Source of the DNA: Chitinophaga oryziterrae
GTDB taxonomy: Bacteria; Bacteroidota; Bacteroidia; Chitinophagales; Chitinophagaceae
DNA length: 64,000 nucleotides
Assembly (NCBI RefSeq): GCF_009758125.1
Contig: NZ_WRXO01000004.1
Span: forward strand, 248,001-312,000
Reading direction: 5' to 3'
Below are positions 1 through 8,018 of this stretch, in pieces (positions within the stretch are counted from its first letter, which is position 1; every line of letters begins with the position of its first letter). A model generated the notes under the pieces. That model was given only the letters and a program-made list of their open reading frames with translations. It did no database searches and had not been told where the DNA came from. Both the position numbers and the translations under genes were made by a program.

Positions 1-317
1 AGGCCCAGATCATTGAAAGTAATGCCCTGACGCTGGTAGATATTATTCAGCAAAAGATCCGTAGTAAAATCGATTGTAACGATCATCCCTGATGTATACG
101 AAGGGAGCGTTGCAGAAGGATTCTCACCAAAGGTAAGATACCTGTACACTGATTTATCCATGTTAAACTCTATCGAAGTACTGTCCCCATTGGTAGCAAT
201 AGTACTCTGTAAATACTTTGTAACCGGAGTGGGAGTGATGGTAGTAGATGAGTCATCCTTTTTACAGGCCGCAAATAACAATGTTAGCGTAGCTAAGCAA
301 ATAAAAGATTGTTTCAT
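1..317 (-). CDS. Partial lipoprotein, C-terminus beyond window
   Basis: An open frame runs leftwards from an ATG at 317 to the window edge with no stop (about 105 residues visible), so the 3' part of the gene is missing. The N-terminus is a clear lipoprotein signal: MKQ, a hydrophobic stretch, then a lipobox ending AAC at residue 18, followed by KKDD. Lys/Asp-rich residues just after the lipidated Cys resemble the Bacteroidota surface-lipoprotein export signal, so exposure on the outer membrane surface is likely. The mature part is Thr/Ser-rich and I do not recognise a domain. It resembles the two lipoproteins at 8998-10052 only in its signal region. A -7-type box lies 33 bp upstream. Confidence 0.75.
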   Translation of the reverse strand, partial: MKQSFICLATLTLLFAACKKDDSSTTITPTPVTKYLQSTIATNGDSTSIEFNMDKSVYRYLTFGENPSATLPSYTSGMIVTIDFTTDLLLNNIYQRQGITFNDLG

Positions 318-349
318 AGGCATCCCGGCACTAGATTAATAATGCCAGT

Positions 350-357
350 CAAATATA
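350..357 (-). promoter_or_regulatory. Bacteroidota -7 box for the partial lipoprotein
   Basis: Read on the minus strand this is TATATTTG, a full match to the TAnnTTTG -7 element of Bacteroidota sigma-A promoters. It lies 33 bp upstream of the lipoprotein ATG. No TTTG -33 element is visible at the usual spacing, so this is a partial match. Confidence 0.4.
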
Positions 358-418
358 CATATATTTTTAACTATATAAGGAATCTTAATATACAATAGCC
401 ACTCATTTTCATGTCAGT

Positions 419-1738
419 TTACAGACGGCAATCAACAATGTTCCTGTCTACACAGGCTTTGGTATCGAAAATGACCCCATTATTACGTTTATACTTTTTA
501 TAATCAAAGGTGAGGAACTCTTTATGTGCCACCGCGATAATGATCCCATCATAGATCTCATCATCTTTTAGCTTTGTTACGATTTCCAGCCCGTATTCGT
601 GTGCTACTTCTTTAGGATCTGCCCAGGGATCATAGATCGTAACATCTGTTCCGAATTGCTTTAACTCATGGTAAATGTCTACCACCCTTGTATTACGCAC
701 ATCCGGGCAGTTTTCTTTAAAGGTAATCCCCATGATCAGTATTTTGGACCCCTTGATCTTGTGGTCCTTTTCAATCATGAGCTTTACGATCTTATTCGCA
801 ACAAAATTGCCCATATGGTCATTCACCCTTCTTCCGGAAAGGATTACCTGCGGATGATATCCCAGGGATTCCGCTTTATGGGCAAGATAATAAGGATCAA
901 CGCCTATGCAATGGCCGCCTACCAATCCTGGCTTGTATTTCAGGAAGTTCCACTTTGTTCCTGCCGCTTCTATCACGTCGTTGGTATCAATACCGATACG
1001 GTCAAATATAAGTGCCAGTTCATTTACAAAGGAGATGTTGATATCGCGCTGGGCATTCTCAATCGCTTTGGACGCTTCTGCCACTTTTATACTGGAGGCT
1101 TTGTGCGTACCTGCTTCTATAATTGAGGCATATAATGCATCGACTTTGGCCGCAATTTCAGGGGTTGATCCGCTGGTTACCTTTTTGATCTTTGTAAGGG
1201 TATTTACTTTATCCCCCGGATTGATACGCTCGGGAGAATAACCGGCAAAGAAATCCTTATTGAATTTCAGGCCGGACACCTTTTCCAGCACAGGTACACA
1301 GTCATCTTCCGTACAACCAGGGTATACGGTAGACTCATATATCACAATGTCCCCTGCTTTCAGGATACTGCCCAGCATAGTAGACGCATTAATTAATGGT
1401 CTGAGGTCCGGGGATTTATATTCGTTGATAGGTGTTGGAACTGTAACAATGAAGATATTGTAGTCTTTCAGGGCGGCTTTGTCAGAGGAAAACAGCAGGC
1501 CCTTGTCTGCGCCTGGTTCTTTTCTGATACTGATGACCTTACTAAGGTCTTCAATATTGGCCTCTTTGGTCCTGTCTTGTCCTTTACTCAGTTCTTTTAC
1601 ACGATCTTCATTGATATCAAAGCCAAGTACTTTGTACTTTTTGGCGAATTCAATAGCAAGAGGTAAACCGACATAACCTAATCCTATAATAGCTATATGG
1701 CTGTTTTCCAGCCCTTTTTGCGGTACAATGGTATTCAT
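419..1738 (-). CDS. UDP-N-acetylhexosamine 6-dehydrogenase (TviB/WbpA/WbpO-like)
   Basis: A 439-residue nucleotide-sugar dehydrogenase that should oxidise a UDP-HexNAc to the uronic acid using two NAD+, supplying acidic sugars for capsule or exopolysaccharide in the cytoplasm. The N-terminal Rossmann motif GLGYVG is at residues 19-24, the central helical region contains an EASKAIENAQRD stretch, and the catalytic cysteine is in GGHCIGVDPYY (Cys277). The C-terminal domain carries GITFKENCPDVRNT, as in the Vi-antigen/WbpA subgroup rather than UDP-glucose dehydrogenase. It is the last gene of a minus-strand operon, 32 bp after the CpsB-type phosphatase. The exact substrate (UDP-GlcNAc or UDP-GalNAc) cannot be decided from sequence alone. 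Confidence 0.9.
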   Translation of the reverse strand: MNTIVPQKGLENSHIAIIGLGYVGLPLAIEFAKKYKVLGFDINEDRVKELSKGQDRTKEANIEDLSKVISIRKEPGADKGLLFSSDKAALKDYNIFIVTVPTPINEYKSPDLRPLINASTMLGSILKAGDIVIYESTVYPGCTEDDCVPVLEKVSGLKFNKDFFAGYSPERINPGDKVNTLTKIKKVTSGSTPEIAAKVDALYASIIEAGTHKASSIKVAEASKAIENAQRDINISFVNELALIFDRIGIDTNDVIEAAGTKWNFLKYKPGLVGGHCIGVDPYYLAHKAESLGYHPQVILSGRRVNDHMGNFVANKIVKLMIEKDHKIKGSKILIMGITFKENCPDVRNTRVVDIYHELKQFGTDVTIYDPWADPKEVAHEYGLEIVTKLKDDEIYDGIIIAVAHKEFLTFDYKKYKRNNGVIFDTKACVDRNIVDCRL

Positions 1739-1770
1739 TTTGTAAAAATAGAATTTTAACAGCAGATTTC

Positions 1771-2535
1771 TTACTTTATTGTCTGGGGTAAATGTGTGAG
1801 TATATTATTTTTAAAAGGATATACTTCCAGCAGTTTTACCAGTTTTTTGTCTTTAGCAATCGAAAGAATAGCGCTCAGGTGTTTTTCATGGTGCAGGTCC
1901 GTACCGATGAAGTCAACGAGCTGGTGTTCTATCAGCCATTCAGCTACTTTCTGGATATGCCGGCCATAATAACCGGTAAGGGAAAGCAGGTTTACCTGCA
2001 GGTAGCAACCCCGTTGTTTGAAGGTTTTATATTCTTCTAATTGGTTGTGATAGTAGTTATATCGCTCCGGGTGAGCCAGGATGGGACGATAACCCTGTGC
2101 CTGCAGCTCAAAGAGCCATTGAGGCAGTTGAGGCGGTGCACTCATAAAAGAGATCTCTACCAGCAGCAGTTCACCGTTGAGGGTAAGCAGGGGCTTTTTC
2201 ATCAGCTCTTCAAAATATTCATCCATGTAATATTCTGCGGCATGCTGAAACTGGATGCCCAGGTTATTTTCCAGCAGTTTTTCCTGTACGCTTTTATAGG
2301 GAGTACTAAGGGTTTCTACTGAATTGGGGTACCTGTCCATCATGATATGAGGAGTGGTGATCACTTTTTTTATGCCCAGGGAATGCAGTGTTTCGATGAA
2401 GTGTATGGACGTTTCAAGGTCCTGCACACCATCATCCACACCTGGTATCAGGTGAGAGTGCAGATCTGTTTCAATGCCGGCAAGGAAAGGGACAACGGCC
2501 GTATTATTCTCTGATTTTTTGCGGAAAAAAAACAT
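1771..2535 (-). CDS. CpsB/CapC-family (YwqE-like) PHP tyrosine-protein phosphatase
   Basis: A 254-residue PHP-fold protein of the CpsB/CapC/YwqE family, which are metal-dependent phosphotyrosine phosphatases that act on the bacterial tyrosine kinases of capsule export. The metal-binding motifs are visible: TDLHSHLIPGVDDG (residues 23-36), TTPH near residue 60, LAHPERY near residue 175 and GTDLHH near residue 215. No signal peptide is present, so it should be cytoplasmic. It sits between msrC and the UDP-sugar dehydrogenase in an apparent operon, which supports a role in polysaccharide control. The partner tyrosine kinase is not in this window. Confidence 0.88.
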   Translation of the reverse strand: MFFFRKKSENNTAVVPFLAGIETDLHSHLIPGVDDGVQDLETSIHFIETLHSLGIKKVITTPHIMMDRYPNSVETLSTPYKSVQEKLLENNLGIQFQHAAEYYMDEYFEELMKKPLLTLNGELLLVEISFMSAPPQLPQWLFELQAQGYRPILAHPERYNYYHNQLEEYKTFKQRGCYLQVNLLSLTGYYGRHIQKVAEWLIEHQLVDFIGTDLHHEKHLSAILSIAKDKKLVKLLEVYPFKNNILTHLPQTIK

Positions 2536-2556
2536 AGTACTGTATTGGAAATGCTG

Positions 2557-3036
2557 TTATACTGCAAAATCCAGGCCTGCAATCAGTTCTTCTAGAAATT
2601 GCTGGTCTGTTTCATCAAAATAGTTGAGATGTTCGCTATCTACATCCAATACGCCTGTTACCTGTCCATGGCGTATAACCGGAACAACAATTTCGGATTT
2701 GGAAAGGCTGCTACAGGCAATATGACCAGGGAAAGCTTCCACATCAGGAACAATCAGTGTGCGTGCTTCTGCCCAACTGCTGCCACATACACCACGACCT
2801 TTCTTTATGCGCGTACAGGCAACGGGTCCCTGGAAGGGGGCCAGTACCAGCTCATCTCCTTTTACAAGATAGAACCCTACCCAAAACCATCCAAACTGTT
2901 CCTTTAATGCTGCAACAGTATTGGCAAGGTTTGCAACAAGGTCCGGTTCACCCTCTACCAATGCCTTTATTTGAGGAATTATTGATTTATATGCTGCAAT
3001 TTTATCGCCTTGAATAATGCTCAGATCTTCTGCCAT
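2557..3036 (-). CDS. msrC: Free methionine-(R)-sulfoxide reductase (GAF domain)
   Basis: A 159-residue single GAF-domain protein of the YebR/fRMsr family, which reduces free L-methionine-R-sulfoxide. The three conserved cysteines are all present in GPVACTRIKKGRGVCG and HIACSSLSKSE, and the C-terminal stretch VTGVLDVDSEHLNYFDE is typical of the family. The open frame extends 27 codons further upstream, but the start at 3036 (MAEDL) matches the family length. A TATATTTG -7 box ends 7 bp before this ATG, which would put the transcript start at or next to the start codon. It is first in an operon with the phosphatase (20 bp gap) and the UDP-sugar dehydrogenase. Confidence 0.88.
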   Translation of the reverse strand: MAEDLSIIQGDKIAAYKSIIPQIKALVEGEPDLVANLANTVAALKEQFGWFWVGFYLVKGDELVLAPFQGPVACTRIKKGRGVCGSSWAEARTLIVPDVEAFPGHIACSSLSKSEIVVPVIRHGQVTGVLDVDSEHLNYFDETDQQFLEELIAGLDFAV

Positions 3037-3042
3037 AGGGTG

Positions 3043-3050
3043 CAAATATA
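3043..3050 (-). promoter_or_regulatory. -7 box, apparently leaderless promoter of msrC operon
   Basis: Minus-strand TATATTTG fully matches TAnnTTTG. It ends only 6 bp before the ATG at 3036, so transcription would start at or almost at the start codon if the usual spacing holds. A TTTG lies 10 bp upstream of the box, too close to be a standard -33 element. Confidence 0.45.
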
Positions 3051-3320
3051 CATTAAAGTTCAAATCGTTCGGATTACGCTGCGGAGAATAGGTGGTGCGG
3101 AAAGATAAAATGAACAAATTAATTCGTAATTTAAGGCCGACTCATTTTAGCCCTATCTCTACTTGTTATCCCTGTTATACCCGGATATTGAAACTCCTGT
3201 CAGATTAACTCATTTAAAAGAACTTTTATGACTACAATTCATTCTCCTCCGGCAACGTTAAGTTGTTACTATTGAAGGGGGGCTATGCCAGCCGGAATTC
3301 GTTTACTTAAATTGAACAAG

Positions 3321-3328
3321 TATATTTG
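3321..3328 (+). promoter_or_regulatory. -7 box of idi
   Basis: TATATTTG is a full match to TAnnTTTG and ends 8 bp before the idi ATG, implying a leaderless or near-leaderless transcript. A weak TTCG lies at the -33 position (about 3298). It probably drives idi and the terpene synthase. Confidence 0.5.
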
Positions 3329-3336
3329 TTTATAGT

Positions 3337-3852
3337 ATGGAAGCACAGGTTATTTTAGTTAATGAACAGGATGAAGCTACAGGCGTAATGGAAAAGATGG
3401 AAGCGCACCGTAAAGGCGTGTTACACAGGGCTTTTTCGGTGTTTGTAATGAATGATAAAGGAGAAATGCTGCTGCAGCAGCGGGCGCTCGATAAGTATCA
3501 TTCAGGTGGTCTGTGGACCAATACCTGTTGCAGTCATCCCTTACCGGGAGAAACGGTAGAAACAGCAGCACACAGGCGGCTGTTTGAAGAAATGGGATTC
3601 GACTGTGCGCTTACAGGATTATTTCAATTTACTTATCGTACAGCATTCGGTAATGGTCTTATTGAGCATGAATACGACCATGTATTGTCCGGTATTTACA
3701 ATGGGATCATTAACCCGGATCCAACAGAAGTAAACGACTACCGGTATATGAGTATAACAGCAGTAACCCGGCTGTTAGAAGCAGAACCCTCTCAATTCAC
3801 CAGCTGGTTTCAGCTGGCTTTTCCCAGAGTAATTGAGCGCCTGACGGTTTGA
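3337..3852 (+). CDS. idi: Isopentenyl-diphosphate delta-isomerase, type I
   Basis: A 171-residue Nudix-fold enzyme that interconverts isopentenyl and dimethylallyl diphosphate. The family hallmarks are present: the active-site Cys in TNTCCSHP (residues 61-68), the Nudix-like GETVETAAHRRLFEEMGF (71-88) and the catalytic Glu in HEYDHV (111-116). The length matches type I enzymes such as E. coli Idi. It lies 80 bp upstream of a class I terpene synthase on the same strand, so it probably balances the C5 pool that feeds prenyl diphosphate synthesis for that enzyme as well as for general isoprenoids. No prenyltransferase is adjacent. Confidence 0.95.
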   Translation: MEAQVILVNEQDEATGVMEKMEAHRKGVLHRAFSVFVMNDKGEMLLQQRALDKYHSGGLWTNTCCSHPLPGETVETAAHRRLFEEMGFDCALTGLFQFTYRTAFGNGLIEHEYDHVLSGIYNGIINPDPTEVNDYRYMSITAVTRLLEAEPSQFTSWFQLAFPRVIERLTV

Positions 3853-3932
3853 GTTTTGACGATCTGAAAGGTTGAATAAATTCAAACATTCAAACGCTCG
3901 GATAATCAACATTTAACCCACAATTTTCACTT

Positions 3933-4901
3933 ATGCCAACGATCATTCTGCCTCGGATTAAATATCCGTTCCCATCTCTCATTAACCCACATGTAGAGGC
4001 CGCAAACGCACAAAATCTCCAATGGGTACAGGCTGCAGGATTTATGAACACCCCGGAAGCATTAACCCGTTTTAACAGGTCGCGCTTTGCATGGCTGGCT
4101 GCCCGTGCTTTCCCACAGGCGGAACTGCATGAATTATGCATCATTGCCAATTTTAATACCTGGCTGTTTATGCTGGATGACCAGTGCGACGAAGCGCAAC
4201 TGGGTAAAAAAGCGGTGTACCTGGAAGCGATCACGGATGGCTTTATGGATATCCTGAAACATAACAAACATGTAGATACCGTATTGGGTAACAGCTTTGC
4301 GGATATCTGGCAAAGGATGCAACAGATAGGCAGCCCTGCCTGGCAACAACGTTTTATACGCAGCATGGAAGAATACTTTACTTCCTGCCATTGGGAAGCG
4401 GGTAACCGGGCCGCAGGCGCTACGCCAACAGTTGCAGAGTATGTCACCATGCGTCCTTACACAGGTGCATTGTTTGCTGATGTGGAAGCAATAGAGATCA
4501 TCGAAAGAATATACCTGCCTGCACATGTTTTGCAGCATTTTATCGTACAACGTCTGGAACTGGCCTGCAATAATATTGTATGCTGGAGCAATGACATTTT
4601 CTCCTGTGCTAAAGAAGCCAGACAGGGCGATGTACATAACCTTGTTCTGGTACTGGAACATGAAAGGAACCTGTCTTTGCAGGATGCTGTAAATGAAACG
4701 GTACGCATGCATGATGAGGAGGTAAAACTGTTCACTGCACTGGAAAAATTACTGCCCTCTTTTGGCGCTGAAACAGATAGAGAACTGGAACGTTTCATAG
4801 CTGTGCTGCGCTCATGGATCACTGCCAATTACGACTGGAGTTTCCATGATACCAAAAGATACCAGATGCAGGAAGTGGAAGTAGTGAGCCGCGTTGATTA
4901 A
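3933..4901 (+). CDS. Class I terpene synthase (bacterial sesquiterpene-synthase-like)
   Basis: A 322-residue protein with the complete motif set of bacterial class I terpene cyclases. The Asp-rich motif DDQCDE is at residues 82-87, a pyrophosphate-sensor Arg at 174 (in MRPYTGA), the NSE motif NDIFSCAKE at 220-228, and the C-terminal RY pair at 309-310. These motifs bind Mg2+ and the substrate diphosphate and start ionisation-driven cyclisation. The length suits a single-domain cyclase acting on farnesyl or geranylgeranyl diphosphate; the product cannot be predicted. There is no signal peptide, so it is cytoplasmic. It follows idi by 80 bp and ends 2 bp from the convergent DUF2157 gene. No P450 or other tailoring gene is next to it. 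Confidence 0.9.
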   Translation: MPTIILPRIKYPFPSLINPHVEAANAQNLQWVQAAGFMNTPEALTRFNRSRFAWLAARAFPQAELHELCIIANFNTWLFMLDDQCDEAQLGKKAVYLEAITDGFMDILKHNKHVDTVLGNSFADIWQRMQQIGSPAWQQRFIRSMEEYFTSCHWEAGNRAAGATPTVAEYVTMRPYTGALFADVEAIEIIERIYLPAHVLQHFIVQRLELACNNIVCWSNDIFSCAKEARQGDVHNLVLVLEHERNLSLQDAVNETVRMHDEEVKLFTALEKLLPSFGAETDRELERFIAVLRSWITANYDWSFHDTKRYQMQEVEVVSRVD

Positions 4902-4903
4902 TC

Positions 4904-5965
4904 TTATAACTCCGTGGTCGTATTTTCTTCCACGGAGTTCTTTTTTCTCATTCTTCGCTCTAATAATTTCCCTATCCACCAGAATGATACTGCCAGGATA
5001 GCAAAGAATAATCCTTTATGGGTACGGTCCCACAGGTATTCAAAATAACGGGTGTACATATCGAGTAACAGGAAGAGGACACTGATATCCCTCACCACAC
5101 TGTCCTGCGTTTTAATCCCGATCAATAACGTTATCACACATAATATCGTAAAGGCGGCTACCCACCAGAGTAACTGTACCTGCCGCACATGCTGCCATTC
5201 ATCCCAGGTGCCGCTGTTACCGAAAATGGAAATGAGCCAGCCGGATAATAACAATAATAACCAGCCACCTACCCAGGTGATATCCTCTACCCGTTTGTAC
5301 TTTTTAATGTTACGGAAAATCAGGTCCACTCCCAGCATGATCATTGCCAGCAGGAACATACGGCAGGGGAGGTTCATGCCCAGGAAATAAGGTTTATCAG
5401 CCGTAATGAAGTAAGTGAGTTTTACATAGGCGGGGATGAAGCAAAGTAATGTGGCCGACCATAATAACCTGGAAGACAGGATAACGGCCAATATTCCGTA
5501 ACAGACAGTGGCCAGCAACCAGAATGCTCCATAATTACCATTCAGGTAAGACAGGCTTTTGCCCAGGTATACTACGCTGACGCCTATGCTGAGAACCGGT
5601 AATAACCAGAAAAGCTCCCTGTTTAAAGAATAAGCAGGGTGCCGGTGCTGCCTTCTGTAACCATGCAGGCATAAAAAGACAGTAAGACCGGCAAATAAGG
5701 TGGCAATAATGCCATCATTTAAAGAGAATTTCAGCCTCAGTACTTCAATCCACTTCTCATCCAGTACCAGGGAGCCAAAGGCCATCAAAGCACAGGAAAT
5801 AGCGGCAATGAAGATATAGAGTGTAATCGCTTGCCAGTCGGCCTCCCGCACACGCCATGTCTTTTGCAGATCATTGGCCTGTTGAGGGGTGATCAATGCA
5901 TTCTTTTCCCACTCAGAGATGGCTTTCTGCAATAAATTCGCGTCCTTTTTGTCTACTTCCAGCAT
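4904..5965 (-). CDS. DUF2157 multi-pass membrane protein
   Basis: A 353-residue inner-membrane protein. The cytoplasmic-looking N-terminal 45 residues (EWEKNALITPQQANDLQKTW) are the start typical of DUF2157 proteins. They are followed by about ten hydrophobic segments and a basic tail (ERRMRKKN). No catalytic motif is visible and the function of the family is unknown. The 3' end carries the terminator hairpin of the convergent terpene synthase gene. A near-consensus minus-strand box TACTTTG lies about 30 bp upstream (5994-6000). It stands alone between the terpene gene and a divergent symporter gene. Confidence 0.75.
   Translation of the reverse strand: MLEVDKKDANLLQKAISEWEKNALITPQQANDLQKTWRVREADWQAITLYIFIAAISCALMAFGSLVLDEKWIEVLRLKFSLNDGIIATLFAGLTVFLCLHGYRRQHRHPAYSLNRELFWLLPVLSIGVSVVYLGKSLSYLNGNYGAFWLLATVCYGILAVILSSRLLWSATLLCFIPAYVKLTYFITADKPYFLGMNLPCRMFLLAMIMLGVDLIFRNIKKYKRVEDITWVGGWLLLLLSGWLISIFGNSGTWDEWQHVRQVQLLWWVAAFTILCVITLLIGIKTQDSVVRDISVLFLLLDMYTRYFEYLWDRTHKGLFFAILAVSFWWIGKLLERRMRKKNSVEENTTTEL
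4908..4946 (+). terminator. Intrinsic terminator of idi/terpene synthase, inside the neighbouring gene's end
   Basis: A perfect 10-bp stem (4908-4917 pairing with 4930-4939, CTCCGTGG core) with a 12-nt loop, followed by CTTTTTTC. It starts 6 bp after the terpene synthase stop. It lies entirely within the last codons of the convergent DUF2157 gene. Confidence 0.75.
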
Positions 5966-6066
5966 AATCTATGGTAAATATAAAAGAAAAGATCAAAGTA
6001 ATAATTTATGAGATTATTTAATTATTTTAACGAAACTCAAGTTCCACTTATTAACTTTAGCGCGTT

Positions 6067-7698
6067 ATGAATCATTTACAGGCTTTAGACTACTTCGTTT
6101 TTCTTATTTATTTCGTAGTGGTCGCATCGTATGGCTATTATATTTATCAGAGGAAAAGATCGGTTATTACGAGTTCGAAAGACTTCTTCCTTGCGGAAGG
6201 TTCTCTCACATGGTGGGCTATCGGGGCATCCCTGATCGCTTCCAATATCTCTGCAGAACATTTTATCGGGATGTCCGGATCGGGTTTTGCCCTGGGACTG
6301 GCCATCTCTACTTATGAATGGATGTCGGCGGCTACGCTGATAATAGTGGCGTTGTTTTTTATACCGGTGTACCTGAAAAACAGGATTTACACCATGCCGC
6401 AGTTTCTGAAACAAAGGTATAATGCTACTGTTAGTACTATAATGGCGGTCTTCTGGCTGCTGGTATACGTTTTTGTGAACCTTACCTCTATTATTTACCT
6501 GGGGGCACTGGCGATATCGTCCGTTTCGGGGATTGACTTCGGGTTATGTATAACCGGACTGGCAGTCTTCGCTGTGGTGGTAACGCTGGGTGGTATGAAG
6601 GTGATAGGCTATACGGACGTGATCCAGGTGTTTGTGCTGATTGCCGGCGGACTGGTAACTACTTACCTGGCCCTCAACATGGTGTCAAATCATTTTGGCT
6701 ATGGGGACAACGTATGGAAGGGATTAGCGCTGATCCGTGAAAAGGCAGACACACATTTTCATATGATCTTCCCGCCTTCTCATCCTTATTATAAAGATCT
6801 GCCCGGATTATCTGTGTTGATAGGAGGGATGTGGGTGAATAATCTCAGCTACTGGGGTTGTAACCAGTATATTACACAGCGTGCGCTGGGTGCCGACCTT
6901 AAAACCGCCCGCAGCGGGATCCTCTTTGCAGCTTTCCTGAAACTGCTGATCCCGGTAATTGCGGTGTTGCCTGGTATTACAGCGTTCGTGCTGTACCAGC
7001 AAGGGGTGTTTAATCATGAGATGCTGGATGCGTCCGGCGTTGTGAAGCCCGATCATGCCTATCCTACTTTGCTGAACCTGCTGCCTCCCGGTGTGAAAGG
7101 GATGGCTTTTGCGGCACTTACAGCAGCTATTGTGGCTTCGCTGGCAGGGAAGGCCAATAGTATCTCTACGATTTTCTCTTTGGATATTTATCGGCAGTAT
7201 TTTAATAAAAATGCTTCTGAGAAACACCTGGTCCGTACCGGGCGTGTTGCCGTGATCATCTCTATGGTGATCGCCAGCCTGGTAGCGCCGGCTTTGCGTA
7301 ACCTTGACCAGGCTTACCAGTTCATACAGGAGTACGTAGGGTTCATTGCACCGGGCGTACTGGCCATCTTCCTGATGGGCTTCTGCTGGAAGCGGACTAC
7401 CTCCACCGCAGCGTTGTTGGGAGCGGCGCTGACCATCCCGTTATCTACCGTGCTGAAGTTCCTGCCAATGTGGACAGACGGGCTGTTCCCTGATTTTGCT
7501 TTTCTGAACAGGATGTCTATTGTGTTTGTGTTCCTGATAGTGCTGATGGCAGTAGTTACGTTACTGGATGTGAACAGTAAACATCAGGAAAGAGTGCTGA
7601 TCATCGATAATAGTATGTTTAAGCCTTCCACTGCATTTGTAGTAGGAAGTGTACTCATCATAGGGATATTGACAGCTTTATATACCGTTTTCTGGTAA
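6067..7698 (+). CDS. Sodium:solute symporter (SSS family, SGLT-like)
   Basis: A 543-residue integral membrane protein of the SSS/SLC5 family with about 14 hydrophobic segments. It contains characteristic SGLT-like stretches: LAEGSLTWWAIGASLIASNISAEHF is clearly recognisable near residues 45-65 in overlapping parts, then YTMPQFLKQRYN near residue 110 and MWVNNLSYWGCNQYITQRAL near residue 260. It should couple Na+ entry to uptake of a sugar, polyol or inositol. The gene for myo-inositol oxygenase follows on the same strand about 320 bp downstream, and human myo-inositol transporters (SMIT) belong to this family, so inositol is a reasonable but unproven substrate. The gap between the two genes contains a large perfect hairpin that might separate their expression. 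Confidence 0.9.
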   Translation: MNHLQALDYFVFLIYFVVVASYGYYIYQRKRSVITSSKDFFLAEGSLTWWAIGASLIASNISAEHFIGMSGSGFALGLAISTYEWMSAATLIIVALFFIPVYLKNRIYTMPQFLKQRYNATVSTIMAVFWLLVYVFVNLTSIIYLGALAISSVSGIDFGLCITGLAVFAVVVTLGGMKVIGYTDVIQVFVLIAGGLVTTYLALNMVSNHFGYGDNVWKGLALIREKADTHFHMIFPPSHPYYKDLPGLSVLIGGMWVNNLSYWGCNQYITQRALGADLKTARSGILFAAFLKLLIPVIAVLPGITAFVLYQQGVFNHEMLDASGVVKPDHAYPTLLNLLPPGVKGMAFAALTAAIVASLAGKANSISTIFSLDIYRQYFNKNASEKHLVRTGRVAVIISMVIASLVAPALRNLDQAYQFIQEYVGFIAPGVLAIFLMGFCWKRTTSTAALLGAALTIPLSTVLKFLPMWTDGLFPDFAFLNRMSIVFVFLIVLMAVVTLLDVNSKHQERVLIIDNSMFKPSTAFVVGSVLIIGILTALYTVFW

Positions 7699-7811
7699 GA
7701 GATCCAAAAGATAGCTCCGGAGTCTGTGTTCTGTTGTTTTAATCTGTTCTACAAACATGTTGCTAACGACACTTCAATATTAGCGAAATAGTAATTGAAC
7801 AGGAATAAAAC

Positions 7812-7891
7812 GGCTCTTGAAGAGGATTATCCTACGTTTATCCTACGTCTTTTAACGTAGGATAAACGTAGGATAATCCTCTTCAAGAGCC
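7812..7891. repeat. Perfect 37-bp inverted repeat with 6-nt loop
   Basis: Arm 7812-7848 is the exact reverse complement of arm 7855-7891; the loop is CTTTTA (7849-7854). Within each arm an 11-bp unit (TTATCCTACGT and its complement) occurs twice in tandem, and the outer end has the motif GGCTCTTGAAGAGG. Transcribed from the symporter side it would give an 80-nt rod-like hairpin; it is not followed directly by a T tract, so it is not a standard terminator. It could be an RNase III target, a transcript-end stabiliser or a mobile repeat of the MITE/REP kind. Confidence 0.95.
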
Positions 7892-7896
7892 TGTCA

Positions 7897-7934
7897 GAAG
7901 CTCTTCAGGAGCCGTTCCGAAGCTCTTCAGGAGC
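7897..7934. repeat. Two 16-bp direct repeats beside the hairpin
   Basis: The sequence GAAGCTCTTCAGGAGC occurs at 7897-7912 and 7919-7934, 22 bp apart. Its reverse complement contains GCTCCTGAAGAG, which resembles the outer end of the hairpin arm (GCTCTTGAAGAG). The repeats and the hairpin therefore seem to share an ancestral unit. Confidence 0.85.
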
Positions 7935-8018
7935 TAATAAGATAAAATAAAAAGTCCTTTTTTTCATTTGTTGAAATCGATTGTAATTTGTAAATTCAGG
8001 GTACAAAATCCACGAACA

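Larger units (their letters stand above)
3037..3336. other. Intergenic region between divergent msrC operon and idi
   Basis: About 300 bp between divergent transcription units. It holds the two -7 boxes listed separately, one near each gene. Otherwise I see only a small GGCT/AGCC hairpin near 3282 and a 15-codon ATG frame near 3228 that has no supporting features. No RNA gene or repeat is recognisable. Confidence 0.5.
7699..8018. other. Intergenic region with giant hairpin and repeats
   Basis: A 320-bp gap between the symporter and myo-inositol oxygenase. Its centre is the perfect inverted repeat at 7812-7891 and the downstream direct repeats at 7897-7934. The rest is AT-rich, with a T7 run around 7958-7964. 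An upstream TTG at 7968 would extend the next gene but is not the favoured start. Confidence 0.8.

Noticed and set aside
3228-3275. A 15-codon ATG frame upstream of idi
   Set aside because: Too short, no SD, no leader-peptide features and located before the idi promoter.
3890-4712. Minus-strand frames across the terpene synthase gene
   Set aside because: They are antisense shadows of a well-supported gene with intact catalytic motifs.
7812-7934. Repeat array resembling a CRISPR
   Set aside because: Only two to four short similar units with no regular spacers and no cas genes; it is a palindrome with nested repeats.
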